A stretch of 64,000 nt of DNA, taken from the NCBI GenBank assembly GCA_001464665.1, contig LNDP01000023.1, positions 284,157 to 348,156 of the forward strand, given 5' to 3'. Both the position numbers and the translations under genes were made by a program. How positions within the stretch are numbered: the stretch's first letter is position 1; every line of letters begins with the position of its first letter. The notes under the pieces were generated by a model, which worked only from the letters and a program-made list of their open reading frames with translations, searched no databases and was not told the origin of the DNA. Of this stretch, positions 32,715 to 41,199 are shown piece after piece. The stretch comes from Acidobacteria bacterium Ga0074141 (GTDB lineage Bacteria; Acidobacteriota; Blastocatellia; Pyrinomonadales; Pyrinomonadaceae).

Positions 32715-35246
32715 ATGCCCAAAAGCTCTTTTGAGCCGATCCCTTCTTCGAGCTCAGTCAACTACTACGTAGTGCTAACGATCATGGCCGGTGCCGCCAT
32801 CTTCGTCTATGCCGCCGCCACGCTTCCCGTCTCATCGCTGGATACACGGTTCCTGATACTCGCCGGGTGCACTATTGCCATCGCGTCCAGGGTTTTGATC
32901 CGCATTCCGACGATCAAGTCACACATCGCGGTTTCCGATATCTTTGTTTATCTGACCCTGTTGATGTTCGGCGGCGAGGCCGCGATACTGCTCTCGGCGG
33001 TCGATACTTTCTTTTCTGCATTGCGATTCTGCAAAAAGTATCGGACCATTCTTTTCAACACCGCGGCCCTCACAATTTCGACCGGCGCAGTATATCTGGT
33101 CCTCGTTGCCACCGGCCTGTACTCTGAGCCGCAGCTTCACGGTCACGAACCGTATTTCCGAGATTTTCTTCTCGCCCTCGCTCTGATGGCCCTTACGCAA
33201 TTTGCGGTTAACACCGTACTTGCGACGTTGTATGACTCGTTGAACCAGGGTATTTCGTTCCGAGAAACGTGGCTATCTCGATATCTTTGGAGTTTTTTGA
33301 CTTACATCGTAGGCGCCGCCGGAGCGGGCCTTCTTATCCAGCTGGTTGACTACGCCGGCTTCGTCGTCGCCCTCCTCGCATTCCCTATTCTATTACTCAT
33401 TTATCTAACGTATCGGATGTACCTCCGCAATGTGGAAATGTCCGTTGAGCAAGCCGATCAGGCCCGCGAATATGCCACCATGATTGAAGAGCGGTCAGTG
33501 GCATTAAAGGACTCTGAAGAGCGATTCCGAAGCGCTTTCGATAACGCCCCAATGGGGATCGCACTCGTCAGGCCCGGTGGGGAATTTCTAAAGGTTAACA
33601 AAGCACTTTGCGAAATGCTCGGATATCGCCCGACCGAGCTTCTCGGCAAGACGGTACGGGAAATATTTTTTGAAGACGATCTACCGATGGTCTTTTTCCG
33701 AGTCGGAGAGATCGCGTCCGGTCGTGTACCGTCGCATCAAATGGAACAGCAGTGCAGAAATAAAAACGGCGAAACCGTTTGGACACTTTGGAGTATGTCA
33801 ATTGCCGCAGCTCAGGCGACGAGTAGTCGCGAGATCATCTTTCAAATGCAGGACATAACTGCCCGCAAGATAGCCGAAGAGAAACTTGTCCACGAGGCAA
33901 CACACGACCTGCTGACCGGGCTTCCAAACCGAAACTGTTTCCACCAGAAACTAACCGAGGCTCTACACCGTTCTCAGCGTATCAAGAATCATCGAACCAG
34001 TGTTCTCTTCATTGACCTTGACCGATTTAAATACGTCAATGACAGCCTTGGGCACATGGTCGGCGATCAGCTTCTGATCAGTATCTCGAATCGGTTAAAG
34101 AACTCGATCCGTCCACACGATCTCGTCGCCAGGCTCGGCGGCGACGAGTTCACCGTCTTGGTCGAAGGAACCTACGACGACGTTGAGATCGCCGGCATGG
34201 CCGAGCGCATTCAGCGAAACCTCGCCAACCCCTTCAACCTCCGCGGGCACGTCGTTTACAGCTCGGCGAGCATCGGCATCCTTCATGCATCGGAGCGTCA
34301 TGAACGGGCCGAGGACATGATGCGCGACGCCGACACCGCAATGTATCACGCAAAGCGATCCGGCAAGGCGAGATACGAGATCTTTGACGACTCAATGCAC
34401 GCGGAAGCCAGCGAAACGCTCCGGCTCGAGACCGATCTGCGGCAGGCGATAAAGGAAGGTAAGATCGAGGTTTGTTTTCAGCCGCTCTTTTCGCTCACTG
34501 ACCGCGAACTGACCGGCTTTGAAGCCCTTGCCCGCTGGCATCATCCGGAGCTCGGCGAGATATCACCGGGCCGTTTTATTCCGCTTGCTGAGGAGATCGG
34601 ATGGATCGATACGCTTGGAGAGAACATTCTTCGTGCCGCCTGCACCCACGTTCGCAATATACATCGCAAGTTCCCTCGCTATGCTCATACGAAGGTGAAC
34701 GTAAATCTTTCGTCGCAGCAGTTTCGCAGCACGGGCCTCGTCGGGCGTATCCAGTTGATACTCTCGCAGGCCGGCTTTTCGCCCGAAAATCTTCGGCTTG
34801 AGATAACCGAGTCGGTTTTCTTTGAACACCAGGACCGTGCCATCGCGATGCTTGTCCAACTCCGCGACCTCGGGGTTGAAATAGACATTGACGATTTCGG
34901 CACCGGCTATTCAAATCTCAGTTATTTGGTCCGGTTGCCGATCTCGCGGCTGAAGATCGATAAATCATTCGTCCAAATGATTCGAGAGGATGGCTCTAAC
35001 ACCGAGATCGTCCGGACGATCATCGCCTTGGCACGCAACCTCGATCTGGGCCTGGTGGCCGAAGGCATAGAGCACGAATATCAGATATCGGCTCTGCGGA
35101 CACTCGGCTGCGACTCCGGCCAGGGTTACCTTTTTAGCGCGCCGCTACGGCCTGACAAGCTCGAGGAGTTTGTCGCCGATTGCGGTCGCGGGCTCATCAG
35201 CAGCACCGAGGTGCCCGAATACGCACACATCCTTACCGTCCAATAG
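32715..35246 (+). CDS. Membrane GGDEF-EAL protein with PAS domain
   Basis: This is an 843-residue bifunctional cyclic-di-GMP protein. The order is an N-terminal membrane sensor of about seven helices (residues 15-230), a short coiled-coil linker, a PAS domain (residues 268-395), a GGDEF domain (active-site GGDEF at residues 475-479, intact) and an EAL domain (E603-A604-L605, followed by ARWHHPELG, intact). It may synthesise and degrade c-di-GMP, or one domain may be regulatory. Its sensor, with conserved VNTVLATLYD-like segments, resembles MASE-type membrane sensors. It is followed by a bidirectional terminator. Confidence 0.95.
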   Translation: MPKSSFEPIPSSSSVNYYVVLTIMAGAAIFVYAAATLPVSSLDTRFLILAGCTIAIASRVLIRIPTIKSHIAVSDIFVYLTLLMFGGEAAILLSAVDTFFSALRFCKKYRTILFNTAALTISTGAVYLVLVATGLYSEPQLHGHEPYFRDFLLALALMALTQFAVNTVLATLYDSLNQGISFRETWLSRYLWSFLTYIVGAAGAGLLIQLVDYAGFVVALLAFPILLLIYLTYRMYLRNVEMSVEQADQAREYATMIEERSVALKDSEERFRSAFDNAPMGIALVRPGGEFLKVNKALCEMLGYRPTELLGKTVREIFFEDDLPMVFFRVGEIASGRVPSHQMEQQCRNKNGETVWTLWSMSIAAAQATSSREIIFQMQDITARKIAEEKLVHEATHDLLTGLPNRNCFHQKLTEALHRSQRIKNHRTSVLFIDLDRFKYVNDSLGHMVGDQLLISISNRLKNSIRPHDLVARLGGDEFTVLVEGTYDDVEIAGMAERIQRNLANPFNLRGHVVYSSASIGILHASERHERAEDMMRDADTAMYHAKRSGKARYEIFDDSMHAEASETLRLETDLRQAIKEGKIEVCFQPLFSLTDRELTGFEALARWHHPELGEISPGRFIPLAEEIGWIDTLGENILRAACTHVRNIHRKFPRYAHTKVNVNLSSQQFRSTGLVGRIQLILSQAGFSPENLRLEITESVFFEHQDRAIAMLVQLRDLGVEIDIDDFGTGYSNLSYLVRLPISRLKIDKSFVQMIREDGSNTEIVRTIIALARNLDLGLVAEGIEHEYQISALRTLGCDSGQGYLFSAPLRPDKLEEFVADCGRGLISSTEVPEYAHILTVQ

Positions 35247-35248
35247 AA

Positions 35249-35280
35249 AACGGCTGCGTGTCAGCAGCCGCTTTGTTTTG
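35249..35280. terminator. Bidirectional intrinsic terminator
   Basis: A perfect 7-bp stem CGGCTGC / GCAGCCG (35251-35270), flanked by T-runs on both strands (CTTTGTTTT to the right, TTTTCTATT on the minus strand). It serves both the GGDEF-EAL gene and the convergent sdhB. Confidence 0.8.
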
Positions 35281-35294
35281 AGATCACGCCTTGC

Positions 35295-36095
35295 TTACTT
35301 CTTCAGCCAGCCAAAAAGCGCGTTGACAGTGATGTCGCGGTTCGTTTCGTAGATCGCCTTTGTCAGAGGCACCGACATCGGGCAGACCTGAACGCAATTC
35401 TGCGCGTTACCGCAATTGGTGATGCCGTCCTCGCCCATTAGCCCATTGAGCCGTTCATCAATATCGGTCTTGCCGACCGGATGCATATTGAACAGCCGAG
35501 CCTGTGCGATCGCCTGCGGGCCGATGTAATTGTCGTCGCCGTACTGCGGGCAGGCCTCAAGACAGCAACCGCACGTCATGCACCGTGAAAGAGCGTAACG
35601 CTCTTGTGCGACCTCATTCGAGATCGCCGGCCCTGGCCCGAGGCTATGGCTGCCATCGAGTTCGACCCAAGCGTGGACCTGCTTCAAATGGTCGAACATC
35701 TTCGTCCGGTCAACCTTGAGGTCGCGGACGTTCGGGAACTTCGACATCGGCTGAAGAGTGACCGTGTCCGAGCCCGAAGCAAGCAACAGATCATCTATGA
35801 GCGCCGAACACGATTGCCGCACCGTGCCGTCAATCACCATCGTGCAGATTCCGCAGACCTGCTCAAGACAACTCATGTCCCAAACCGGCGGCGTTGTCGC
35901 TTTGCCTTCGATAGTGACAGGCTCTTTTCGCACGTCCATCAACGCCGAAATGACGTTCAAGTTGCGTCGATACGGCAGCTCAAACGTGTCCCAGCTCACC
36001 GGTGCTCCCTCTTTCTCACGCCTTTGTATCTTCAGCTTGAACTTCGCCGGCGGCGTCTCCAGCCGCTTTTTCTCAATGTGTCCGTTCGTGCTCAT
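35295..36095 (-). CDS. sdhB: Succinate dehydrogenase iron-sulfur subunit
   Basis: This is the SdhB subunit, with three iron-sulfur clusters linking the flavoprotein to quinone. The 2Fe-2S region shows DMSCLEQVCGICTMVIDGTVRQSC. The ferredoxin-like C-terminal part shows CMTCGCCLEACPQYG and CGNAQNCVQVCPMSVP. Length is about 266 residues, normal for the type found with the five-helix cytochrome b. I chose the ATG at 36095; the ATG at 36104 would add three residues and overlap the upstream stop. The gene order sdhC-sdhA-(uma2)-sdhB is unusual only in the intervening gene. Confidence 0.96.
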   Translation of the reverse strand: MSTNGHIEKKRLETPPAKFKLKIQRREKEGAPVSWDTFELPYRRNLNVISALMDVRKEPVTIEGKATTPPVWDMSCLEQVCGICTMVIDGTVRQSCSALIDDLLLASGSDTVTLQPMSKFPNVRDLKVDRTKMFDHLKQVHAWVELDGSHSLGPGPAISNEVAQERYALSRCMTCGCCLEACPQYGDDNYIGPQAIAQARLFNMHPVGKTDIDERLNGLMGEDGITNCGNAQNCVQVCPMSVPLTKAIYETNRDITVNALFGWLKK

Positions 36096-36100
36096 AATCC

Positions 36101-36673
36101 TCAAATCTCTACCAGATCGTAAACTTCTCGCATAGGCACTGTGATGTCGACCGATTCAAGATACAGTTCGCTATCGGCGCCGATGGTCGCCTTTATCTTC
36201 CAGTTGCCGTCCGCCTGTCGAATGTACTGCTGAATGGCATATTTGTCCTGCGAAACGAGTAGGTACTCTGTAAAAGTATCGATCTTTTGATACGAAAAGA
36301 ACTTGTCGTTCTTATCGTATTCCTTTGTGCTGTCCGATAGAACTTCGACCAACAGCAACGGATTCTCTACCACATCTTTCCGCCCGTTATAGAACTTCTG
36401 CTCGCCGCAAACGAGCGTAACGTCCGGATAGTAAAAAGCATTTTCTCTCTCCACCCGCACCTTCATTTCGCTCTGATATGACCTGCATTTGCCGCGAAGC
36501 TTGTCCGCGAGGAGCTTCGTCAAATTAAAGCTGATCTGAATATGCGAAGCGGTCCCGCCGGCCATTCCATATATATGCCCATCGATGTACTCGCTACGCT
36601 GCTCCGCAAGTTCCTCGCGATCCAGGAACTCCTGAGACGTATACGTCTTCTGTGTTTGAGATATCTGGGCCAT
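36101..36673 (-). CDS. Uma2-family (DUF820) putative endonuclease
   Basis: This is a 190-residue protein of the Uma2/DUF820 family, which is abundant in cyanobacteria and has a PD-(D/E)XK nuclease-like fold. The motif is seen in NAFYYPDVTLVCG and NPLLLVEVLSDSTKEYDKNDKF. Family signatures are YSEYIDGHIYGMAGGT-like SEYIDGHIYGMAGG and HIQISFNLTKLLADKLRG. It lies between sdhA and sdhB, its stop overlapping the longer sdhB start. The gene is clearly more AT-rich than sdhA/B, suggesting recent gain. Cellular function of this family is largely unknown. Confidence 0.88.
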   Translation of the reverse strand: MAQISQTQKTYTSQEFLDREELAEQRSEYIDGHIYGMAGGTASHIQISFNLTKLLADKLRGKCRSYQSEMKVRVERENAFYYPDVTLVCGEQKFYNGRKDVVENPLLLVEVLSDSTKEYDKNDKFFSYQKIDTFTEYLLVSQDKYAIQQYIRQADGNWKIKATIGADSELYLESVDITVPMREVYDLVEI

Positions 36674-36720
36674 TACCTACCGACAGGATTAGCGCACCTG
36701 AAAAACGACCTTTACTAATT

Positions 36721-38607
36721 CTACTTCTCTTTGGCCTCTTCGAATTCCTCTTTGTTATCCGGGTCACGCGGCCGCGTTTCTTCACGATTCTTCGGTTTGA
36801 GCTCGGTGCCCGCGGCGGCGGATGCTTTCTTGCCCGACGAGTAATCTCGTTTGCGAGGTTCTACGATCGAAACGTCGATCGCTTCGTAACTGAAGACCGG
36901 TGCCTCGGCGGAGTACTCGGCGACGGTCGTCTTCATATACTCGTCGTCGTTGCGATCCGGAAACTCTGGCTTGTAATGTGCTCCGCGTGATTCGTTCCGG
37001 TTCAGGGCACCGAGTGTAATAACCCGGGCAAGCTCGAGCATATTCTTAAGCTGCCGGGCATGCGGCACCGCTTGCGTTGCCCAAAGGTTCGAATCGTTGA
37101 TCGAGATCCGCTTCAAACGATCCTGTAGCTCGACCAGCTTTTCGTCCGTGGCCTTGAGTTTGTCGTTATAGCGGACGACCGTCACATTATCGGTCATCCA
37201 CTTGCCCATTTCTTCATGGAGCTTGTATTGGTTCTCGCCGCCCTCGCTCTTGATTATCGAGTCGTTGATCTCCTGCTGACGCTTCAGCTCCGCATCGTAA
37301 ATACCATTCGTTTCGGTCTCGCCACGCTCCACGTTCTTCGCGTATTCCATAGCCGCCGGAGCCGCGACAAATCCGCCGTAAACACACGAAAGAAGGGAGT
37401 TAGCCCCGAGCCGGTTGGCACCGTGGATCGAGTAGTCACACTCACCCGCCGCAAGGAGCCCGGGAACGTTAGTCCGCTGTTCGAAATCGACCCAAAGGCC
37501 GCCCATCGAATAATGGACGCCTGGGAAGATCCGCATCGGAACATATCGCGGATCGTCGCCGACGAACATCTCATAGATCTCAAGGATCGCCCCGAGCTTC
37601 CGCGTCAGCGTTTCGGCCGGTACGTGCGTCAGGTCGAGAAATACCTGATTCTCACCGCCGACTCCGAATCCATCCAGGCAGACCTGAAAGATCTCGCGGG
37701 TCGCAATATCGCGAGGCACGAGGTTCCCGTAAGCCGGATATTTTTCTTCAAGGAAGTACCAGCGTTCGCCCGTCGGGATGTCCTGCGGCTTCCGCTTGTC
37801 GCCCCGATTCTTCGGAACCCAAACTCTTCCGCCCTCGCCGCGGGCTGATTCGCTCATCAGCCGCAGCTTGTCCTCGCCGGGTATCGAGGTCGGATGGACC
37901 TGAATGAACTCGCCATTCGCGTAGCGTGCGCCTTGCTGATACGCCGCCGAAACGGCCGAGCCGGTGCACGTCTGCGAATTGGTCGATTTACCGAAAACAA
38001 GTCCCGGCCCGCCTGTCGCCATTATCACCGCATCGGCCTTAAACGCCTTGAGTTCAAGCGTTTGCAGGTTCATCGCGATCAGCCCGCGGCAGACCTGATG
38101 GTCGTCCATCACAAGCGAGAGCATCTCCCAGCCCTCAAACTTGCGGACCTTTCCCGTCACCTCAAATTTGCGAACCTGTTCATCGAGCGCGTAAAGAAGC
38201 TGCTGGCCGGTCGAGGCACCTGCAAACGCCGTTCGGTGGTGAAGCGTTCCGCCGAATCGTCGAAAATCGAGAAGTCCCTCTTTCGTACGCGAGAAAGGCA
38301 CGCCCATCCGGTCGAAGAGATAAATGATCTCCGGCGCCATGTCCGTCATCCGCTGGACCGGCGGTTGATTGGCAAGAAAGTCGCCGCCATAGACCGTATC
38401 GTCAAGGTGCTTCGCCGGCGAGTCGCCTTCGCCTTTGGTGTTAACAGCTCCATTGATGCCGCCCTGGGCGCATACCGAGTGTGACCGTTTGACCGGCACG
38501 ACCGAGATCAGATCGACCTCGTGCCCAGCTTCCGCGATCTTCAATGCCGCGGCAAGCCCCGCTAGGCCGCCGCCGACGATCGCAATCTTTATCCCGTTTG
38601 ATGACAT
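36721..38607 (-). CDS. sdhA: Succinate dehydrogenase flavoprotein subunit
   Basis: This is the FAD-containing catalytic subunit. It has the FAD-binding motif IAIVGGGLAGLAAALKIAEAG, the covalent FAD His region SHSVCAQGGINGA, and the substrate region with GGTLHHRTAFAGASTGQQLL. The ring-binding segment HYSMGGLWVDFEQRTNVPGLLAAGE is also present. Length of about 628 residues is typical of the SdhA type paired with a B-type membrane subunit. I chose the ATG at 38607 (MSSNGIKIAIVGGG), eleven residues into the longest frame. Confidence 0.97.
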   Translation of the reverse strand: MSSNGIKIAIVGGGLAGLAAALKIAEAGHEVDLISVVPVKRSHSVCAQGGINGAVNTKGEGDSPAKHLDDTVYGGDFLANQPPVQRMTDMAPEIIYLFDRMGVPFSRTKEGLLDFRRFGGTLHHRTAFAGASTGQQLLYALDEQVRKFEVTGKVRKFEGWEMLSLVMDDHQVCRGLIAMNLQTLELKAFKADAVIMATGGPGLVFGKSTNSQTCTGSAVSAAYQQGARYANGEFIQVHPTSIPGEDKLRLMSESARGEGGRVWVPKNRGDKRKPQDIPTGERWYFLEEKYPAYGNLVPRDIATREIFQVCLDGFGVGGENQVFLDLTHVPAETLTRKLGAILEIYEMFVGDDPRYVPMRIFPGVHYSMGGLWVDFEQRTNVPGLLAAGECDYSIHGANRLGANSLLSCVYGGFVAAPAAMEYAKNVERGETETNGIYDAELKRQQEINDSIIKSEGGENQYKLHEEMGKWMTDNVTVVRYNDKLKATDEKLVELQDRLKRISINDSNLWATQAVPHARQLKNMLELARVITLGALNRNESRGAHYKPEFPDRNDDEYMKTTVAEYSAEAPVFSYEAIDVSIVEPRKRDYSSGKKASAAAGTELKPKNREETRPRDPDNKEEFEEAKEK

Positions 38608-38655
38608 ATCTTTATGTTCGCGTCCGAACCGCGGACGCATCGCAAACCAATTTCT

Positions 38656-39372
38656 CTAGACACTCTTCGGAGCCGTTGAACTTGCCTTTGCAGGCTGCTC
38701 GCAGAGTGCTGCCGGAAGCAAACCGCACGGCCTCAGGAACGAAACCGCCGCATTTGTCCCGACCGCGAACAGGCCAAATGCCAATGCGGCACAGCCGTAG
38801 AGGGCATACCGCTGAGCATTCGTTCCGATCAGAATTCCCCAATCTACCGCAAAGAGCCAGAAGCCATACGCAAGGTGCCAGGCCGTCGCAGCAACCCCAA
38901 GGATGTAGATAGCGAGAACCCAGGGGATCGTCATGTCATTTGCGATGATCTGGAACGAACCGACCGCATTTCCGGCAACGGCGATGTCCGTCAACCCTGG
39001 AACGATCCCGAATCGGTAGTGCAGAAGGTGGAAAATGATGAAAAAGAAAAGAAATACCCCGGTTATCCGCTGGAACAGGTAGAACCAGTTTCGGCCGTAG
39101 CCGTAGTTCATCACATTCGACCGCGCTTCGGACGAAATAATAATGCCGTAGATCGAGTGAAAGGCAAGCGGAAGAAATATCCCGAAGATCTCTAGAAACA
39201 GCAGAAACGGCAGGTCGTGGATGTCCTGTACGGCCTTTTCAAACACTTTTTCGCCGTTCATCGCCTTCGCGTTCGTGAACATATGGACAAAAAAGAAAAG
39301 ACCGAGCGGCACAATGCCGGTGATCTGGTGCAGCTTTCTCAATAGGAAGTTTCTGCTATATGTAACAGCCAT
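38656..39372 (-). CDS. sdhC: Succinate dehydrogenase cytochrome b558 subunit
   Basis: This is a five-helix membrane anchor that would carry two haem b groups (type B). It is 238 residues with several conserved His residues near helix ends (KLHQITGIVPLGLFFFVHMF, LAFHSIYG, IFHLLHYRFG, TAWHLAYGFWLF). It is the first gene of the sdh operon. It is divergent from a LysR gene, with 176 AT-rich bases between. Confidence 0.95.
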   Translation of the reverse strand: MAVTYSRNFLLRKLHQITGIVPLGLFFFVHMFTNAKAMNGEKVFEKAVQDIHDLPFLLFLEIFGIFLPLAFHSIYGIIISSEARSNVMNYGYGRNWFYLFQRITGVFLFFFIIFHLLHYRFGIVPGLTDIAVAGNAVGSFQIIANDMTIPWVLAIYILGVAATAWHLAYGFWLFAVDWGILIGTNAQRYALYGCAALAFGLFAVGTNAAVSFLRPCGLLPAALCEQPAKASSTAPKSV

Positions 39373-39424
39373 TTAGTTCCCCGTTAAATTCTGACGTTAA
39401 ATTCTTCGACTTCAGAATTTTACG

Positions 39425-39509
39425 TTCATCTTCGTTTTTCGGCAATTCTCCCGCAACGGATTTAAGAATACAGGCGAATATAGCTACGATAGTTATAAGC
39501 GAAGATGAA
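39425..39509. promoter_or_regulatory. Long-spaced inverted repeat in sdhC-LysR intergenic region
   Basis: TTCATCTTCG at 39425-39434 and CGAAGATGAA at 39500-39509 are perfect 10-bp inverted repeats, 65 bases apart, in the divergent region. They could form a looping operator for the LysR protein. The region also has AT-rich stretches suited to promoters. Confidence 0.4.
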
Positions 39510-39548
39510 TTCGCATGAACGGTTAGTTAAGCATTCTTAATCAATACA

Positions 39549-40433
39549 ATGCATATCGAATCATTAAAAATATTCAGCGACCTGGTCGATCTGCAAAGCT
39601 TTTCTCTTGCAGCCGAGCGAAATTTTGTTACTCAGTCTGCCGTCAGCCAGCAGATCAAGGCCCTTGAGGAACGCTTCGATCGCCAGTTGCTTGAGCGCGT
39701 CCGCGGTCGACGTGAAGTAAGGCTTACGGCCGCCGGCGAGGTGTTTTACCGCGAAGCTCGGGTCGTTCTTGACGCCTATGACCAACTACAGGAGAGCCTT
39801 CGCGGCGTTGTCGGCAAGATCGGTGGAACAGTCAAGGTCTCATGCGTTTACAGCGTCGGGCTCCACGAAATGCCGGCCAAGGTCGGCGAATATATGTCGA
39901 AATTTCCGGCGGCCCGGATCGACCTTGAATACTCCCGCACGACCAAGGTGGTCCGCGATGTCCTTAACGGCAACGCTGAGCTTGGCGTCATCGCCTTTCC
40001 GGAGCCAAAACGTGGGCTCAAGATAGTTCAGATGCCGGCAAATAAGCTCGTCGTCATCTGCCCGCCCGACCATAAATTCGCCAAACGCTCGTCGCTCAAG
40101 GCAAAGGACCTCGCCGGTCAGGACTTCGTTCACTTCGAACGCGATACACCGACCCGCAAGGCGATCGATAAGATACTGAAAGCAAAGGGCGTTGAGGTCA
40201 CGAAGGTCGCCGAATTTGACAACATCGAGACCATCAAACGTGCCGTCGAGGTCGGTTTTGGTATCGCGATAATGCCGTTGCCCTCGGTGCTTGATGAACA
40301 GCGGCTCGGCACACTCGCCATCGTGGAGCTCCCCGAAAAAGAATGGGTTCGCCCCGTCGGCGTCCTTTATAGAACAGACCGAAGCCTAGGCCTCGCAGCC
40401 AAAAAATTCGTTCAGATCCTCGAGAATAAATAG
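39549..40433 (+). CDS. LysR-family transcriptional regulator
   Basis: This is a 294-residue LysR regulator. The winged helix-turn-helix is HIESLKIFSDLVDLQSFSLAAERNFVTQSAVSQQIKALEERFD, followed by the effector domain. The DNA-binding part resembles CysB/CbbR-type members. It is divergent from sdhC, so it may control sdh or itself. The inducer is unknown. Confidence 0.93.
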   Translation: MHIESLKIFSDLVDLQSFSLAAERNFVTQSAVSQQIKALEERFDRQLLERVRGRREVRLTAAGEVFYREARVVLDAYDQLQESLRGVVGKIGGTVKVSCVYSVGLHEMPAKVGEYMSKFPAARIDLEYSRTTKVVRDVLNGNAELGVIAFPEPKRGLKIVQMPANKLVVICPPDHKFAKRSSLKAKDLAGQDFVHFERDTPTRKAIDKILKAKGVEVTKVAEFDNIETIKRAVEVGFGIAIMPLPSVLDEQRLGTLAIVELPEKEWVRPVGVLYRTDRSLGLAAKKFVQILENK

Positions 40434-40454
40434 ATTCTGGTTTTCCTAAATTAC

Positions 40455-40516
40455 CGCCCGCCGCGTATGCTCTTGCCGCCCAAAAGTGGCACTTACTCGG
40501 CGGGCGTTCGTTTTGT
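40455..40516 (+). terminator. Probable terminator after LysR
   Basis: A 9-bp perfect stem CGCCCGCCG / CGGCGGGCG with a 34-base loop is followed by TTCGTTTTGT. The long loop lowers confidence. Confidence 0.5.
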
Positions 40517-40588
40517 CTGGTGCAAAAACGGACTTTCGGTGTATGATACGTCCAACCACGAACTGAAGAAAAACAAGGAACAGCCCGA

Positions 40589-41131
40589 ATGGACTTTCTT
40601 ACAAGTATCAATCTGATTACGCTCTTCGCGATCATCGGCGGCATTGGGTTCGTCTTTTTGGTCGCATCGCTTGTGCTCGGCGACATTTTTGAGATGTTTG
40701 GCGGAGAGACAGACCTAGGCGGCGACGGTGCCGATTTCGGCCTCTTCGACAGCCGCGTCATCGCTGTTTTTGTAACGGCTTTCGGCGGGTTCGGCACGAT
40801 AGCTGCGTGGTCCGGTTACGGCGCGATCGCGAGTTCGATGGCCGGCCTGCTTGGCGGGCTCATTTTTGGCGGCGTCGTTTCAGCCTTCGGGCGATTTCTC
40901 GTCAGCCAGCAAGCGTCTTCGACCGTGACCGACGACGATCTCATCGGCAGGACCGCTCAAGTTACAGTCGCCATCAAGCCCGGTACGCTCGGGCAGATCA
41001 CCGCTCGGGTCGGCGACGAACGCGTCGAGCGGCTTGCCCGTGCCAGCTCCGATGCCGAGATCGCGGCGGGCTCGATCGTCACCATCAAATCAATCGCCGG
41101 CGACTCGGTCATTGTTGCCCCGGAAGGTTAG
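40589..41131 (+). CDS. NfeD/YuaF-like membrane protein
   Basis: This is a 180-residue protein with about three membrane helices (residues 5-110) and a C-terminal OB-fold-like domain (DDDLIGRTAQVTVAIKPGTLGQITARVGDERVERL, AGSIVTIKSIAGDSVIVAPEG). It resembles YuaF, the partner of flotillin YuaG/FloT. The flotillin gene follows 68 bases later. Such pairs organise membrane microdomains and stress functions. Confidence 0.85.
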   Translation: MDFLTSINLITLFAIIGGIGFVFLVASLVLGDIFEMFGGETDLGGDGADFGLFDSRVIAVFVTAFGGFGTIAAWSGYGAIASSMAGLLGGLIFGGVVSAFGRFLVSQQASSTVTDDDLIGRTAQVTVAIKPGTLGQITARVGDERVERLARASSDAEIAAGSIVTIKSIAGDSVIVAPEG

Positions 41132-41199
41132 CGTCCGAATCGTCGGGTCCGCTATTTTTGCCTGATAGAACCAATTAACCAGAAATAAGAGGAAGCCCT

